The notes beneath the pieces are model-generated. The model searched no databases, was not told the origin of the DNA, and saw only the letters and a program-made list of their open reading frames with translations. A DNA stretch of 64,000 nucleotides from Hydrogenimonas urashimensis (GTDB lineage: Bacteria > Campylobacterota > Campylobacteria > Campylobacterales > Hydrogenimonadaceae). The stretch lies in NCBI RefSeq assembly GCF_016593255.1, contig NZ_AP023212.1, positions 1,962,001-2,026,000 on the forward strand, written 5' to 3'. Positions 8,363 through 17,262 of the stretch are shown here, one piece after another (the stretch's first letter is position 1; each line of letters starts with the position of its first letter). Made by a program: the position numbers and the translations under genes.

Positions 8363-9514
8363 ATGAAATCATCACCGGTTACTGACTACCAAATTATTAT
8401 TCTGGGGGCTGGGGCGGCGGGGCTGATGGCGGCGGCTTTTCTGCCTCGTCGCAGAGTCCTGGTCATCGACCACAACGAAGGGCCGGGCCGCAAAATCGCC
8501 ATCTCCGGCGGGGGCAGGTGCAATGTCACCAACGCGGAGGTGACGCCGGCGTACTATCTGGGCGACGCCGCTTTCATCGAACAGGTTTTTTCCCGCTTCG
8601 ACCATCACGATCTGCTGGCTTTTCTGCGTTCGGGTGGCTGCCAACCGGTGCTTCGCAAAGGGTCGCAATACTTCTGTCCCGAAAGCGCCAGACAATTGAT
8701 CGACTTTTTTCAAAAGAGAACCGTCCATGCCGATTTTGCCTACGGTACCGAAATAGTAAGCGTTAAAAAGAGGGGAGAGCGTTTTGTCGTCGATACCTCC
8801 GCCGGCCGGTTCGAGGCTCCTACTCTGCTGGTGACCACCGGCGGGCTCAGTTATGCCAGCGTGGGGGCGTCCGGGATAGGTTTTTTCATCGCGGAGAGGT
8901 TCGGACATACGGTCGTACCTCCCCGGCCGGCGCTGGTGGGGTTGACGCTGCAGCGGGGCGAAGCGTGGATGAAACGCCTCAGCGGCCTCTCCTTTCTGGT
9001 GGAAGTTTCCGTGGGTCGCAGAAAGATGGCGGGCGATATGCTTTTTGCCCACCGTGGCCTCAGCGGCCCGGTGATCCTCGATGCCTCGCTCTTTTGGAAC
9101 AGCCGCAAACTGACGGTCGATTTTCTGCCGGGAATCCGGCTCAGGAGATTGTTTAAAAACCCGAAAAAATCGGCCATCACGCAAATCCCCCTGCCCAAAC
9201 GCTTCGTTCACGCCTTTTTCGAAGCCCTTGGACTCCCGAACATCCCTTATCACGCAATGGATAATGCCCAAAAACAGAACCTCTCAACCCTGAAGTCCTA
9301 CGCCTTCGCACCGGCCGGAACGTTCGGGTATGCCAAAGCCGAAGCGACCAAGGGAGGTGTCTGTACCGATGAGATCGATCCTTCAACGATGCAGAGCCGT
9401 CTCATACCCGGACTCCATTTTGCGGGGGAAGTAATCGATGTGACGGGGCGTCTCGGCGGGTACAACTTTCAGTGGGCCTTCTCTTCCGCCGTGGTCGCGG
9501 CAAAAAGTGTATAA
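8363..9514 (+). CDS. BaiN/HI0933-family FAD-dependent oxidoreductase
   Basis: A 383-residue flavoprotein of the HI0933/BaiN (RdsA) family. The N-terminus has the dinucleotide-binding motif ILGAGAAGLMAA, followed by the family hallmark GGGRCNVTN near residue 50. Near 155-170 come a GG.SYAS and GASGIG segment, and a C-terminal FAD-contacting region ends in GRLGGYNFQWAF. BaiN in gut Clostridium reduces bile-acid intermediates, but most members have no known substrate. The ATG used lies directly after the terminator T-tract and has no convincing ribosome site. The next gene starts only nine bases after its stop, so the two could be cotranscribed. Confidence 0.85.
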   Translation: MKSSPVTDYQIIILGAGAAGLMAAAFLPRRRVLVIDHNEGPGRKIAISGGGRCNVTNAEVTPAYYLGDAAFIEQVFSRFDHHDLLAFLRSGGCQPVLRKGSQYFCPESARQLIDFFQKRTVHADFAYGTEIVSVKKRGERFVVDTSAGRFEAPTLLVTTGGLSYASVGASGIGFFIAERFGHTVVPPRPALVGLTLQRGEAWMKRLSGLSFLVEVSVGRRKMAGDMLFAHRGLSGPVILDASLFWNSRKLTVDFLPGIRLRRLFKNPKKSAITQIPLPKRFVHAFFEALGLPNIPYHAMDNAQKQNLSTLKSYAFAPAGTFGYAKAEATKGGVCTDEIDPSTMQSRLIPGLHFAGEVIDVTGRLGGYNFQWAFSSAVVAAKSV

Positions 9515-9522
9515 TCTCCTTT

Positions 9523-10539
9523 ATGAATATGAAAGATGCACGATTCCATCAGCCTCCCATTTTGACCAACGCCAACGGCGAACCCAGGAAGGTCGGCTTC
9601 GAACTGGAATACGCGGGACTGACACTGGTCAAAAGCGCCGCGATAGTGATGAAAAAAGTGGGCGGGAGAATCGATGTGATCAATCCGTACCATATCAAAA
9701 TCCGAGATACCGAATACGGTACCTTCACCCTTGTGCTCGACTTCCAGTTTCTGGTGGAATCGGGGCTTGAAAAATGGCTCCATACGATCGGACTCGACCA
9801 GGCGCTGGAGAAAGAGACGGTCGAAGCGATCGAACGGTTCATCGCGGATCTTTCCGAAACGGTGGTTCCCTACGAAATTTCGACGTCGCCTCTGCCGCTG
9901 GAGAGGATCGGCATCATCGAATCGGTCAAGGAAGAGTTGCGAAAGCACGGCGCCATGGGCACGAAAGCCGATCCGCTCTACGCCTTCGGATTTCACATCA
10001 ATCCCGAAGCCGCGCGAATCACCGTGGAAAACATTCTCAATACGCTGCGCGCCTTTTTCCTTCTCTACGACTATCTGGTCGAACGGATCAAACCCGACAT
10101 GACGCGCCGCCTGACACCCTACATCGATCCTTTCGACAGGGAGTATGTGGAACTGGTGCTCGATCCCTCCTACGATCCGACGATGATCGGACTCATTGAC
10201 GACTATCTCGAATACAACCCGACCCGCAACCGCGCTCTGGATCTTCTGCCCCTCTTTGCGTGGATCGATGTCGACCGGGTCATGGCGCAGATGGAGGGGG
10301 AGAAGATTGCCGCGCGTCCGACCTACCACTACCGCCTCCCAAATTCCCGGGTCGACGAGGCGGAGTGGTGTACCTGCGAAGCGTGGAACAGCTGGGTTCT
10401 GGTGGAGAGGCTGGCCAACGACGAAGAGGCGTTGAAAAAGCTCGCCAACGAATGTTTGCAATACCTCGATTCCCCCCTAGCTTTTTTCAAAAAAGAGGCG
10501 TGGATCGACAGGGTACGGCAATGGGTCGAAAAGTCGTAA
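9523..10539 (+). CDS. Amidoligase-family protein (GCS/GS fold)
   Basis: A 338-residue protein resembling the 'putative amidoligase' family (PF12224), which shares the glutamine-synthetase/glutamate-cysteine-ligase fold and forms amide bonds with ATP. The clearest motif is the acidic metal-binding segment RKVGFELEY at residues 23-30, with further acidic and histidine residues in FGFHINPEAARI near 150. ATG at 9523 is chosen because an earlier in-frame start would lie within the preceding gene. It overlaps the glutamine amidotransferase gene by 19 bases. This amidoligase plus class I amidotransferase pairing is a known conserved association proposed to make or break gamma-glutamyl or similar amides. 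The actual product is unknown. Confidence 0.78.
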   Translation: MNMKDARFHQPPILTNANGEPRKVGFELEYAGLTLVKSAAIVMKKVGGRIDVINPYHIKIRDTEYGTFTLVLDFQFLVESGLEKWLHTIGLDQALEKETVEAIERFIADLSETVVPYEISTSPLPLERIGIIESVKEELRKHGAMGTKADPLYAFGFHINPEAARITVENILNTLRAFFLLYDYLVERIKPDMTRRLTPYIDPFDREYVELVLDPSYDPTMIGLIDDYLEYNPTRNRALDLLPLFAWIDVDRVMAQMEGEKIAARPTYHYRLPNSRVDEAEWCTCEAWNSWVLVERLANDEEALKKLANECLQYLDSPLAFFKKEAWIDRVRQWVEKS

Positions 10540-11201
10540 TCGTTACTGGCTCGCCGCGGGGAAGCCGTACCGCCTGGTACATGAGCCGGTTTCTTTTGGC
10601 CTTCGGCGGTCTTGAGAGCCGTTTTATGCACCCGAAATCGTGGGAGGGACGGCACAGATTGCAGATGGATGGTTTGTTGATCACCGGAGGCATCGACATC
10701 GATCCCGAAACCTACGGGGGAAGCGAGCACCCCTCCATCGTCCGAAGCGATCCGAAGCGGGATGCGATGGAGCTGGCATTGATGAAGCGGGCGAAAGAGC
10801 AGAAGGTTCCAATCATGGGAATCTGCCGGGGAATGCAGCTGATCAACCTTTTTTACGGCGGCACGCTGCACCCCCATATCCACGACCTTGAGCTCGATTA
10901 TCCCCATCCCAATACGCCACTGCCGCTTCGAACCGTCACGATCGAGCAGCAGTCGCGGCTTTACGGTATTGTCGGGACATCGGTTCTGCGGGTCAATGCG
11001 CTGCATCATCAGGCGGTGGACATCATCGGAGCGGGATTGCAAAAAGCGGCGCACGACCGAAACGGCATCGTTCAGGCGATCGAATCGAAAGAGGATCCTT
11101 TCGTGCTGGGACTTCAATGGCACCCCGAGTTCATGCCCTATGCCTGGCACAGTCGCAAAATCTTTTCGGCATTCGCCGAAGCGGTCAAGGGAGCGCAATG
11201 A
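10521..11201 (+). CDS. Class I glutamine amidotransferase-like (peptidase C26/PuuD type)
   Basis: A 226-residue protein of the gamma-glutamyl hydrolase/PuuD branch of class I glutamine amidotransferases. The nucleophile is Cys102 in GICRGMQLINLF, and the catalytic His201 and Glu203 lie in LQWHPEF. An oxyanion-loop segment LLITGGIDIDPETYGG is at 52-67. It probably hydrolyses a gamma-glutamyl amide or supplies ammonia to the overlapping amidoligase. The gene starts inside the 3' end of the amidoligase gene and its own stop overlaps the next start (ATGA), giving a continuous operon into the efflux genes. A role in trimming the amidoligase product before export is an inference. Confidence 0.85.
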   Translation: MGRKVVIVTGSPRGSRTAWYMSRFLLAFGGLESRFMHPKSWEGRHRLQMDGLLITGGIDIDPETYGGSEHPSIVRSDPKRDAMELALMKRAKEQKVPIMGICRGMQLINLFYGGTLHPHIHDLELDYPHPNTPLPLRTVTIEQQSRLYGIVGTSVLRVNALHHQAVDIIGAGLQKAAHDRNGIVQAIESKEDPFVLGLQWHPEFMPYAWHSRKIFSAFAEAVKGAQ

Positions 11202-12445
11202 AAAAGAGCCTTTATATTCTTCTGACGGTTTTGCTGTTCTTTGGCGGAGGATATGTCTGGTATGCCCATGAAAAACCCGAGGATTTCTCCGGCTACAGGG
11301 AGATCAGGGTCGAGAAAGGCGATATCGTCAAAAGCGTCCAGGCGACCGGTGTCATCAAACCGAGTGTCGGCGCGGAAGTGACGATCGGGGCACGGATGAG
11401 CGGCATTGTCGTAGAAGAACCTGTCGAGGTGGGAGACCATGTAAAACGAGGAGATCTGATCGCCCGAATCGACGACAGGGATGTCCGTGCGTCACTGAAA
11501 ATCGCCCGTGAGCAGTTCGCCAAACTCAAAGAGAGCGGTCCCAAAGAGATCCATCGTCTCGAATCGGCCGTTCGTCGCAAGGAGATAGCCCTCGAAGAGG
11601 CCAATGTGACACGCGAAGCGGCGCTTGCCGACAAAAAAACGGCACAATGGCTCTGCATGAACAAGCGCCGCCTCTTCGAACACAAGAGCGGTCCCGAACG
11701 GGAATTCAGAGTGGCCTGTAACGACTACACGCTGAAAAAAGCGGCCTGGCGCAAGGCACAAGCGGCGTATGAAAGGGCAAAACAGTCGCTGGCGGAAGCG
11801 CGACTGTCGCTGCAAAAGGCACGGAGCGATTATCGGCACGATCTGAAAATTGCCGAAGAGAGAATCGAACAGGCGAAGATACGCCTGAGTTATTCGGTCA
11901 TCGAAGCGCCGTTTGAGGGCATCATCACCTATGTTTCGACCCAGAAGGGCGAGACGGTCGTCGCGGGTCTCAACGCGCCGAAGTTCGTCAAAATACTCGA
12001 TCCCGGCGCGATCGAAAACAGGATTTACGTGGATGAGACGGAGATTGGAAAAGTGCGTACGGGCATGAAGGTGCAATTCCGTGTCGATAGCTATCCCGAC
12101 AAAGAGTTCACCGGCAAAATTGCACAGATCTATCCGCAGCCGGAGATTCAAAACGGCATCGTCTATTACATTGCCGTTGTCAAAGGGTTCGAAAATCCGG
12201 AGAGACTCCGGCCCGAAATGACCACGCACGACAAGGTCATATTGGAGATTCTGAAAAACGTCGTGCGTGTACCCAACGGTGCTGTCAAATTCAAAAACGG
12301 TCGTTTTTACGTCTATCTCAAGTCGGGGAACAGAATCCGGGAGATTCCCGTCAAAACCGGCGTATCCGACAGCCGCTACACCCGGATACTCGAAGGAGTT
12401 TCAGCCGGCGATACAATTTTGATGGCGTCCGCACATGCTGATTGA
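11198..12445 (+). CDS. MacA-like periplasmic adaptor (membrane fusion protein)
   Basis: A 415-residue membrane fusion protein anchored by an N-terminal hydrophobic segment (residues 4-22). It has the two halves of a biotinyl-lipoyl-like domain: GARMSGIVVEEPVEVGDHVKRG near 65-90, and IEAPFEGIITYVSTQKGETV near 235-255. These flank a long alpha-helical hairpin rich in Lys, Glu and Ala, and beta-barrel and membrane-proximal domains follow. It would link the ABC transporter encoded by the next three genes to an outer-membrane channel such as TolC, which is not encoded here. The start ATG overlaps the amidotransferase stop, which fixes the start despite an open frame further upstream. Confidence 0.9.
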   Translation: MKKSLYILLTVLLFFGGGYVWYAHEKPEDFSGYREIRVEKGDIVKSVQATGVIKPSVGAEVTIGARMSGIVVEEPVEVGDHVKRGDLIARIDDRDVRASLKIAREQFAKLKESGPKEIHRLESAVRRKEIALEEANVTREAALADKKTAQWLCMNKRRLFEHKSGPEREFRVACNDYTLKKAAWRKAQAAYERAKQSLAEARLSLQKARSDYRHDLKIAEERIEQAKIRLSYSVIEAPFEGIITYVSTQKGETVVAGLNAPKFVKILDPGAIENRIYVDETEIGKVRTGMKVQFRVDSYPDKEFTGKIAQIYPQPEIQNGIVYYIAVVKGFENPERLRPEMTTHDKVILEILKNVVRVPNGAVKFKNGRFYVYLKSGNRIREIPVKTGVSDSRYTRILEGVSAGDTILMASAHAD

Positions 12446-13097
12446 GTGTCGTCGACTCGTCAAGAGTTTCCGTACGGGCGATATCGAAACGGATGTGCTC
12501 AAAGGGATCGACCTGCGGATCGAAGAGGGAGAGTTCGTGGCGGTGATGGGGAGCAGCGGAAGCGGAAAATCGACGCTCCTGTATCTGCTGGGGTGCCTCG
12601 ACCGGCCCACTTCGGGCACCTATCTGCTCAACGGGGAAGATGTTTCGCGCTTCGATGACGACAGACTCTCCCATATCCGGAACGAAATGTTCGGCTTCAT
12701 TTTCCAGTCGTTTTACCTGATTCCCTATCTGAATGTGGCAGACAACGTGATGATCCCCACTCTCTATGCACGCAGGCCCCGCAAAAAGTCGGACGCGATG
12801 GCACTGTTGAAGAAACTGCAGCTTCAGGAGCGTGCCTCTTACATGCCCGATCAGCTTTCGGGCGGCCAGAAACAGCGGGCAGCCATCGCTAGGGCGCTGA
12901 TCAACGATCCGAAAATCATCTTCGCGGACGAGCCGACGGGGCAGCTTGACAGCGAAAACGCCAGGATCGTCATGGAGACACTGAAAAAACTCAATGCGGA
13001 GGGAAAGACGATCGTGCTCGTAACCCACGACGCCACGATGGCCGCCTACGCCAAACGGACGGTACGGATTCGGGATGGTCGGATTCTATCTGCATGA
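12435..13097 (+). CDS. MacB/LolD-type ABC transporter ATPase
   Basis: A 220-residue ATPase subunit with Walker A GSSGSGKST (near 38-46), Q-loop in FIFQSFYLIPYL, ABC signature LSGGQKQR (near 141), Walker B IIFADEP, and the switch histidine in LVTHD. Length and motifs fit the MacB/LolD group, where the ATPase works as a mechanotransmission motor with FtsX-like permeases. It overlaps the adaptor gene by 11 bases and the first permease by 23. In classical MacB the ATPase and permease are one polypeptide; here they are separate. Confidence 0.92.
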   Translation: MLIECRRLVKSFRTGDIETDVLKGIDLRIEEGEFVAVMGSSGSGKSTLLYLLGCLDRPTSGTYLLNGEDVSRFDDDRLSHIRNEMFGFIFQSFYLIPYLNVADNVMIPTLYARRPRKKSDAMALLKKLQLQERASYMPDQLSGGQKQRAAIARALINDPKIIFADEPTGQLDSENARIVMETLKKLNAEGKTIVLVTHDATMAAYAKRTVRIRDGRILSA

Positions 13098-14268
13098 TCT
13101 GACCGCCTTTCTGCGTTTCTACTGGGGACGCACGCTTTTCGCTCTGGCGGGTATCGTATTGGGCATCGCATCGCTTGTTTTCATCGTCGCCGCGATCGAA
13201 GGAAGTCAGCTCAAAGCGGAACGGATCATTGCAATGCTCGGATCCGATACGATCCTGATACGTTCCAGTTTCGGCAGCAAAATCTCCTTTCGACGAATAC
13301 CGATGAAGCTGACGATGGAGCAGTACAGGCAGATCGCCGCGATCGAGGGCATTCGCAGCGTCGACTACTTCTATGTCAAAAAAGTCACGGTGGCCCATGG
13401 AGGGATTTCGAAATCCCTGATGGTCGAGGGAGAGACGCTCGGGACGCTGAAAAATTTCGGCTATGAAGCGGATTGGGGACGTTTTTTTCTGCCGGTGGAC
13501 TATACGGCGTTCAAAAAAGTCATCGTTATCGGTCACGATATCGTGGACGAGTTTTTCGATGGGAAAAATCCCGTCGGAAATCTTCTGATGATCGGGAAGA
13601 TTCCCTATCGCATTGTAGGTGTCTACAAACGAAAGGGCAAGAGCCCCCATGGCACGAGTATGGATGAGAGGATCATGATGCCGGTTTCTACGTACCGGAA
13701 GTTCGTTCAACCCGAATATCGAAAACTTTTCGCCATCGTCGCCAAAGTCGGATCCGGTGCCGATTACGAGCTGGTTCTGGCGGATGTCAAGAGGGTGCTG
13801 AACCGGACAGTGAAGCCCGAGGACTATTTTCTCATCACGCCGGAGGTTATCAAGAAATTTCTTTCGATGCTGAGCGCCTCTTTGGGGATCTTTCTTGGAG
13901 TCGCTTCCTTTACCGCGCTGTTTGTGAGCGGTTTTGTCCTCTCGAACATCTTTCTCATCAACAACCGAATCCGCGCCTGGGAGATCGGTCTGCGCCGTGC
14001 CCTCGGTGCGACAAGACGCCAGATTCTGCTGCGAATTCTTCTGGAAGCCTCCGTGATCGCGGTTACGGGTGCGTTACTTGGTGTCGTGGCGGGTTTTCTC
14101 GGTGTGCGCTATATTCTGCCGATCATCGACATTCCCCGGGTCTATCCTTCCATCTCTTTTTTCATCGGGGTGTTTTTCGCACTCATCGTCGCTTTGGTCG
14201 CCGCCTGGTCTCCGGCGAAAGAGGCGGCAGGGATGGACCCGATGGAAGCGCTGAGGAGACGGCTGTGA
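13075..14268 (+). CDS. MacB-type ABC permease (FtsX/MacB_PCD), subunit 1
   Basis: A 397-residue permease. It has one N-terminal membrane segment (about residues 15-40), a periplasmic domain of about 230 residues, then three C-terminal membrane segments with the FtsX-family signature RRALGATRRQI near residue 305. It ends in SPAKEAAGMDPMEALR, the typical MacB tail. It is not fused to an ATPase and probably pairs with the next, related permease to form a heterodimer. The start lies within the end of the ATPase gene, and its stop overlaps the next start (GTGA). Confidence 0.88.
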   Translation: MVGFYLHDLTAFLRFYWGRTLFALAGIVLGIASLVFIVAAIEGSQLKAERIIAMLGSDTILIRSSFGSKISFRRIPMKLTMEQYRQIAAIEGIRSVDYFYVKKVTVAHGGISKSLMVEGETLGTLKNFGYEADWGRFFLPVDYTAFKKVIVIGHDIVDEFFDGKNPVGNLLMIGKIPYRIVGVYKRKGKSPHGTSMDERIMMPVSTYRKFVQPEYRKLFAIVAKVGSGADYELVLADVKRVLNRTVKPEDYFLITPEVIKKFLSMLSASLGIFLGVASFTALFVSGFVLSNIFLINNRIRAWEIGLRRALGATRRQILLRILLEASVIAVTGALLGVVAGFLGVRYILPIIDIPRVYPSISFFIGVFFALIVALVAAWSPAKEAAGMDPMEALRRRL

Positions 14269-15473
14269 AGTGGCTCTATACCGAGGAACTTTTCCGGTAT
14301 CTGCAGCGAAACAGGAAGCGCACCTTCATCTCCATTGCGGGAATTGCACTGGGTGTCTTCTCCCTTGTGGTCATGAGCGGTATCAGCGGTGCCATGACAA
14401 AAAAGACGCTCGAGGAGCTGGGAAAGTTCGGCAGCCGCCTTGTCATCGCCGCCCCGGGAGATCTGGTGGTGTTCGGTCACAAAAGGGCGCAGATCGGGAC
14501 GGTCCACACGCTGAATCTCGCGGATGCCGATGCGATCGCGGAGAAGATTCCCCATGTCGGCGACGTTTCGCCTCTTCGGGCCGTCACCCTCCCAACAGAG
14601 AGCGAAAAGCATGCGCAGCCGGAGAGTGTCATGGGGGTTTCACCGAGCTTTACGAGGCTGCTGGATCTCGAACCAGCGTGCGGCAGGGGGCTGATACCCC
14701 AAGATCTCCGATCGCTTCGGAAAGTCGCCGTGATCGGCAGCCGTATCGCCGCCGATTTTTTCGAGGACTCCTGTCCGATCGGGAAGATGCTGACAATCTC
14801 CGACATTCCCTTCCGCGTCATTGGCGTACTGGCACCCAGAGGGAGCGTGGGCATGGAGGATTACGATAGCACGATACTGGTACCCGTGAGCGTCGCACAG
14901 CGTCTTTTGAGCCGAAGCGACTGGCTGGATGGCATCTATATCCTCACCGACTCGGAAGCTTTCAACGAAGAGGTAATCGCCCAGACCGAAGCTCTGCTTC
15001 GGGTACGTCACGGAAAAAAGGATTTCACAGTCATGGCCTACGAGGCAGCAGCGGGCACGACGGCGGATATGGAACATCTCTTTTCGGTGCTCAGTATCAT
15101 CGTTGCCGCCATCGCCTACAGCGTCGGGGCTCTTGGCATCGTTGCCATCATGGCCCTCTCGATGTATGAACGGCTCATCGAAATCGCCGTCAAGCGGGTC
15201 GTCGGAGCCACACGCCGAGATCTTTTCTTCCAGTTCTTTTTCGAATCGACGATGCTGGCACTTTCCGGGGCCATGATGGGTGCCATTGCCGCCACGGTCG
15301 TCGTTTTCGGCGTAGAAGCGGCAGCGGGCTGGCCTTTTTACCTTCCTGTCGGAACACTGTTTCTTTCGATGGCCCTTTCGGTGGGCATCGGCATTCTCGC
15401 GAGCCTCTACCCGGCCAGACGCGCCATGCATTTTGAACCGGTGACTATTTTGAAACTCTATGAAGAGGTTTAG
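14265..15473 (+). CDS. MacB-type ABC permease (FtsX/MacB_PCD), subunit 2
   Basis: A 402-residue permease with the same four-segment layout: an N-terminal segment with SIAGIALGVFSLVVMSGI, a periplasmic domain, and a C-terminal FtsX domain with KRVVGATRRDLFFQFFFE near residue 310, ending YPARRAMHFEPVTILK. It starts at a GTG that overlaps the previous stop and ends four bases into the convergent PfpI gene. The two permeases differ enough that they probably act as a heterodimer with one shared ATPase. Substrates of such systems include lipoproteins, peptides and macrolides; given the upstream genes, a small amide-bonded metabolite is possible, by inference only. Confidence 0.87.
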   Translation: MKWLYTEELFRYLQRNRKRTFISIAGIALGVFSLVVMSGISGAMTKKTLEELGKFGSRLVIAAPGDLVVFGHKRAQIGTVHTLNLADADAIAEKIPHVGDVSPLRAVTLPTESEKHAQPESVMGVSPSFTRLLDLEPACGRGLIPQDLRSLRKVAVIGSRIAADFFEDSCPIGKMLTISDIPFRVIGVLAPRGSVGMEDYDSTILVPVSVAQRLLSRSDWLDGIYILTDSEAFNEEVIAQTEALLRVRHGKKDFTVMAYEAAAGTTADMEHLFSVLSIIVAAIAYSVGALGIVAIMALSMYERLIEIAVKRVVGATRRDLFFQFFFESTMLALSGAMMGAIAATVVVFGVEAAAGWPFYLPVGTLFLSMALSVGIGILASLYPARRAMHFEPVTILKLYEEV

Positions 15474-15988
15474 GAGGATTTTTCTCTTTTTCTCAAATGT
15501 CTGAGAATTTCCCGAACGAACGCATCGAGGTCGGCGGGGTGTCTTGAAGTGATCAGGTTGCCATCCACCACCACCTCCTTGTCTTCGTATCGGACACCGG
15601 CTTTTTTCAGCTTTTCCGCGACCTTGTGGTAACAGGTCGCATGCTTGCCGTGCAACACTCCCGCCGATAGCAGAATCAGCGGTCCGTGGCAGATGGCCGC
15701 GACCGGTTTGTCCTGTTCGAAGAATCGCTGGACGATCCTAAGAACCCTGGGCTCTTTCCGCAGCACTTCCGGCGCTTTGCCTCCCGGCAGTATCAGTACG
15801 TCGTACGCATCGGTGTCGACTTCATCCAGACTTTTGTCTGCCTGCGCTTCGCCCCCGTGCTTTCCCACGATGCGGCCTTTTTCGAAAGAGGCGATGTGCA
15901 CTTCGATACCCTCTTGACGCAGCCTTTCGTACGGCACCTGCAATTCGGACTCTTCGAAGCCGTCGGCTGTGATAATAAGCGCTCTCAT
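15470..15988 (-). CDS. DJ-1/PfpI-family protein
   Basis: A 172-residue protein of the DJ-1/PfpI superfamily. The nucleophile-elbow cysteine is Cys100 in AAICHGPLILLSAG, followed by His101, and Glu12 in the FEESEL segment is the usual acidic partner. LILPGGKAPEVLR near 65-77 is another family mark. The arrangement matches PfpI/YhbO-type proteins linked to stress protection, described as proteases or glyoxalase/deglycase-like. Length is normal. It is translated after the sirtuin gene with an ATGA overlap, and it overlaps the convergent permease end by four bases. Confidence 0.9.
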   Translation of the reverse strand: MRALIITADGFEESELQVPYERLRQEGIEVHIASFEKGRIVGKHGGEAQADKSLDEVDTDAYDVLILPGGKAPEVLRKEPRVLRIVQRFFEQDKPVAAICHGPLILLSAGVLHGKHATCYHKVAEKLKKAGVRYEDKEVVVDGNLITSRHPADLDAFVREILRHLRKREKSS

Positions 15989-16749
15989 TTTTCAACCTCC
16001 CGGCCGAAGATCAGATTGTCGAGTTTTTCCGCCGCTACCGTCGCCTTCTCCTGCAGAAAAATATCGGTCAGCGCATGGGTGTAGTTGGATGGTTCGATGT
16101 TGATTTCGATGATACGGCACGTTTCAGGCACACTGTAGGGGAGTTGGCTGGCCGGCATGATCTCGCCCGTCGTGCCGATGATCAGCAGCAGGTCGGCCTC
16201 CAGGCAGAGCCGGGACGACTCTTCGAAGGCCTCCTTGGGAATCGGCTCTTTGAAAAAGACGAAGTCGGGCTTGAGGAGCCCGCCGCACGCTTCACATTTT
16301 GGCGGAAGTTTTTTAAGAGATAGTTCCGAGATATCGTAATGTTTGCCGCATCCAAGACAGGTCAACCGGCCGGCTGTCCCGTGGAACTCTATGACGTTTC
16401 GGCTGCCCGCTTTCTGGTGCAGGCTGTCGATATTTTGGGTGATGACGCCGCGCAGAAGGTGCCGCGTTTCGAGTTTCGCGAGAAACCTGTGGGCGGCATT
16501 GAGTTCGATATTTTGCATGAAATCGTAGAAGATCTCCCTGATCGTCCGCCACGAGGATTCAGGATGACGCATGAAATAGTCGATATCGAGAATCTTCGGA
16601 TCGTAACGGCTCCATAGTCCCGAAGGTCCCCTGAATGTGGGAATGCCGCTCTCGACGGAAATGCCCGCCCCCGTAAAGGCGACAGCAGATTTCGACGATT
16701 GGATGATACCGGCCGCTTTTTCGTAGTCGTTCGTTGTTGTCCCTTTCAT
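15985..16749 (-). CDS. cobB: NAD-dependent protein deacylase, sirtuin family
   Basis: A 254-residue Sir2-family enzyme. The NAD-binding motif GAGISVESGIPTFRG is near residue 27, TQNIDSLHQKAGS carries the NID motif near 110, and the catalytic His is in VIEFHGTAG near 128. A zinc site of two cysteine pairs (CLGC near 136, CEAC near 158) and IGTTGEI near 195 complete the fold. It removes acyl groups from lysines using NAD. Upstream on the minus strand a CATAAT-like -10 lies very close to the ATG, so the promoter is uncertain. It forms a two-gene operon with the PfpI protein. Confidence 0.92.
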   Translation of the reverse strand: MKGTTTNDYEKAAGIIQSSKSAVAFTGAGISVESGIPTFRGPSGLWSRYDPKILDIDYFMRHPESSWRTIREIFYDFMQNIELNAAHRFLAKLETRHLLRGVITQNIDSLHQKAGSRNVIEFHGTAGRLTCLGCGKHYDISELSLKKLPPKCEACGGLLKPDFVFFKEPIPKEAFEESSRLCLEADLLLIIGTTGEIMPASQLPYSVPETCRIIEINIEPSNYTHALTDIFLQEKATVAAEKLDNLIFGREVEK

Positions 16750-17262
16750 GGGTAGATTATGCCATGAATTTCCTATCCATTCCAGTCTCTCGTGTTATAA
16801 TGAATAGATGAAATCGATGGATGAATTGAAGAAGTTTCCGACAGCGACATTTCCGAAGAGCCGAATCCGTCTTTTCGGGTCGGGGCGAGGGAGGAGGCTT
16901 CCACGGGTTCCGATGGAAGGATCACTCGCGGAAACATCCAAACACAAAGAGAACGAAAGAAAATTTTTTCTTCTGCCCGCTCGATGAAGCGTTTCGGGAA
17001 CAAAACAAGATGTACGACGCAAAGGTTCCAAGCGGGCAGTTCTCTCTCGCCGGCGGCGTCGCCGATGCCCAAAGGTGTCGGTGCATTGACGACCGCTATA
17101 CCCATGGAAGAAACAGTACGGGGAGAGCGATCGACTCACTGCGCAAAGAGACCAAACGGCTTGAAACACCAAAATGACACGCCTTTTTTATAGACGCTTT
17201 CAAAGCGTTTACGAAGAGAAAAAGATCTTCGGAAATGATTGGGATTCCAAAAGGTTGAAACC
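16750..17262 (+). other. 513-bp gap: possible decayed ORF or long leader of the fusion transporter
   Basis: A TATAAT at 16796-16801 lies just before an ATG at 16808. From there a 59-codon frame (MKSMDELKK...) runs to a TGA near 16985. A second frame, open from about 16830 to the TGA at 17175-17177, includes KENFFFCPLDEAFREQNK and a Cys-containing segment but has no good start. The two look like one small gene broken by a frameshift, but I recognise no family. Alternatively this is a ~455-nt leader for the transporter at 17263; it has several short hairpins, such as CTTCCA pairing with TGGAAG near 16900-16920. A small palindrome (ACGCTTTCAAAGCGT) lies near 17193. Confidence 0.3.

Noticed and set aside
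17190-17212. Palindrome ACGCTTTCAAAGCGT considered as a terminator for either strand
   Set aside because: No T-tract follows the stem on the plus or minus strand.
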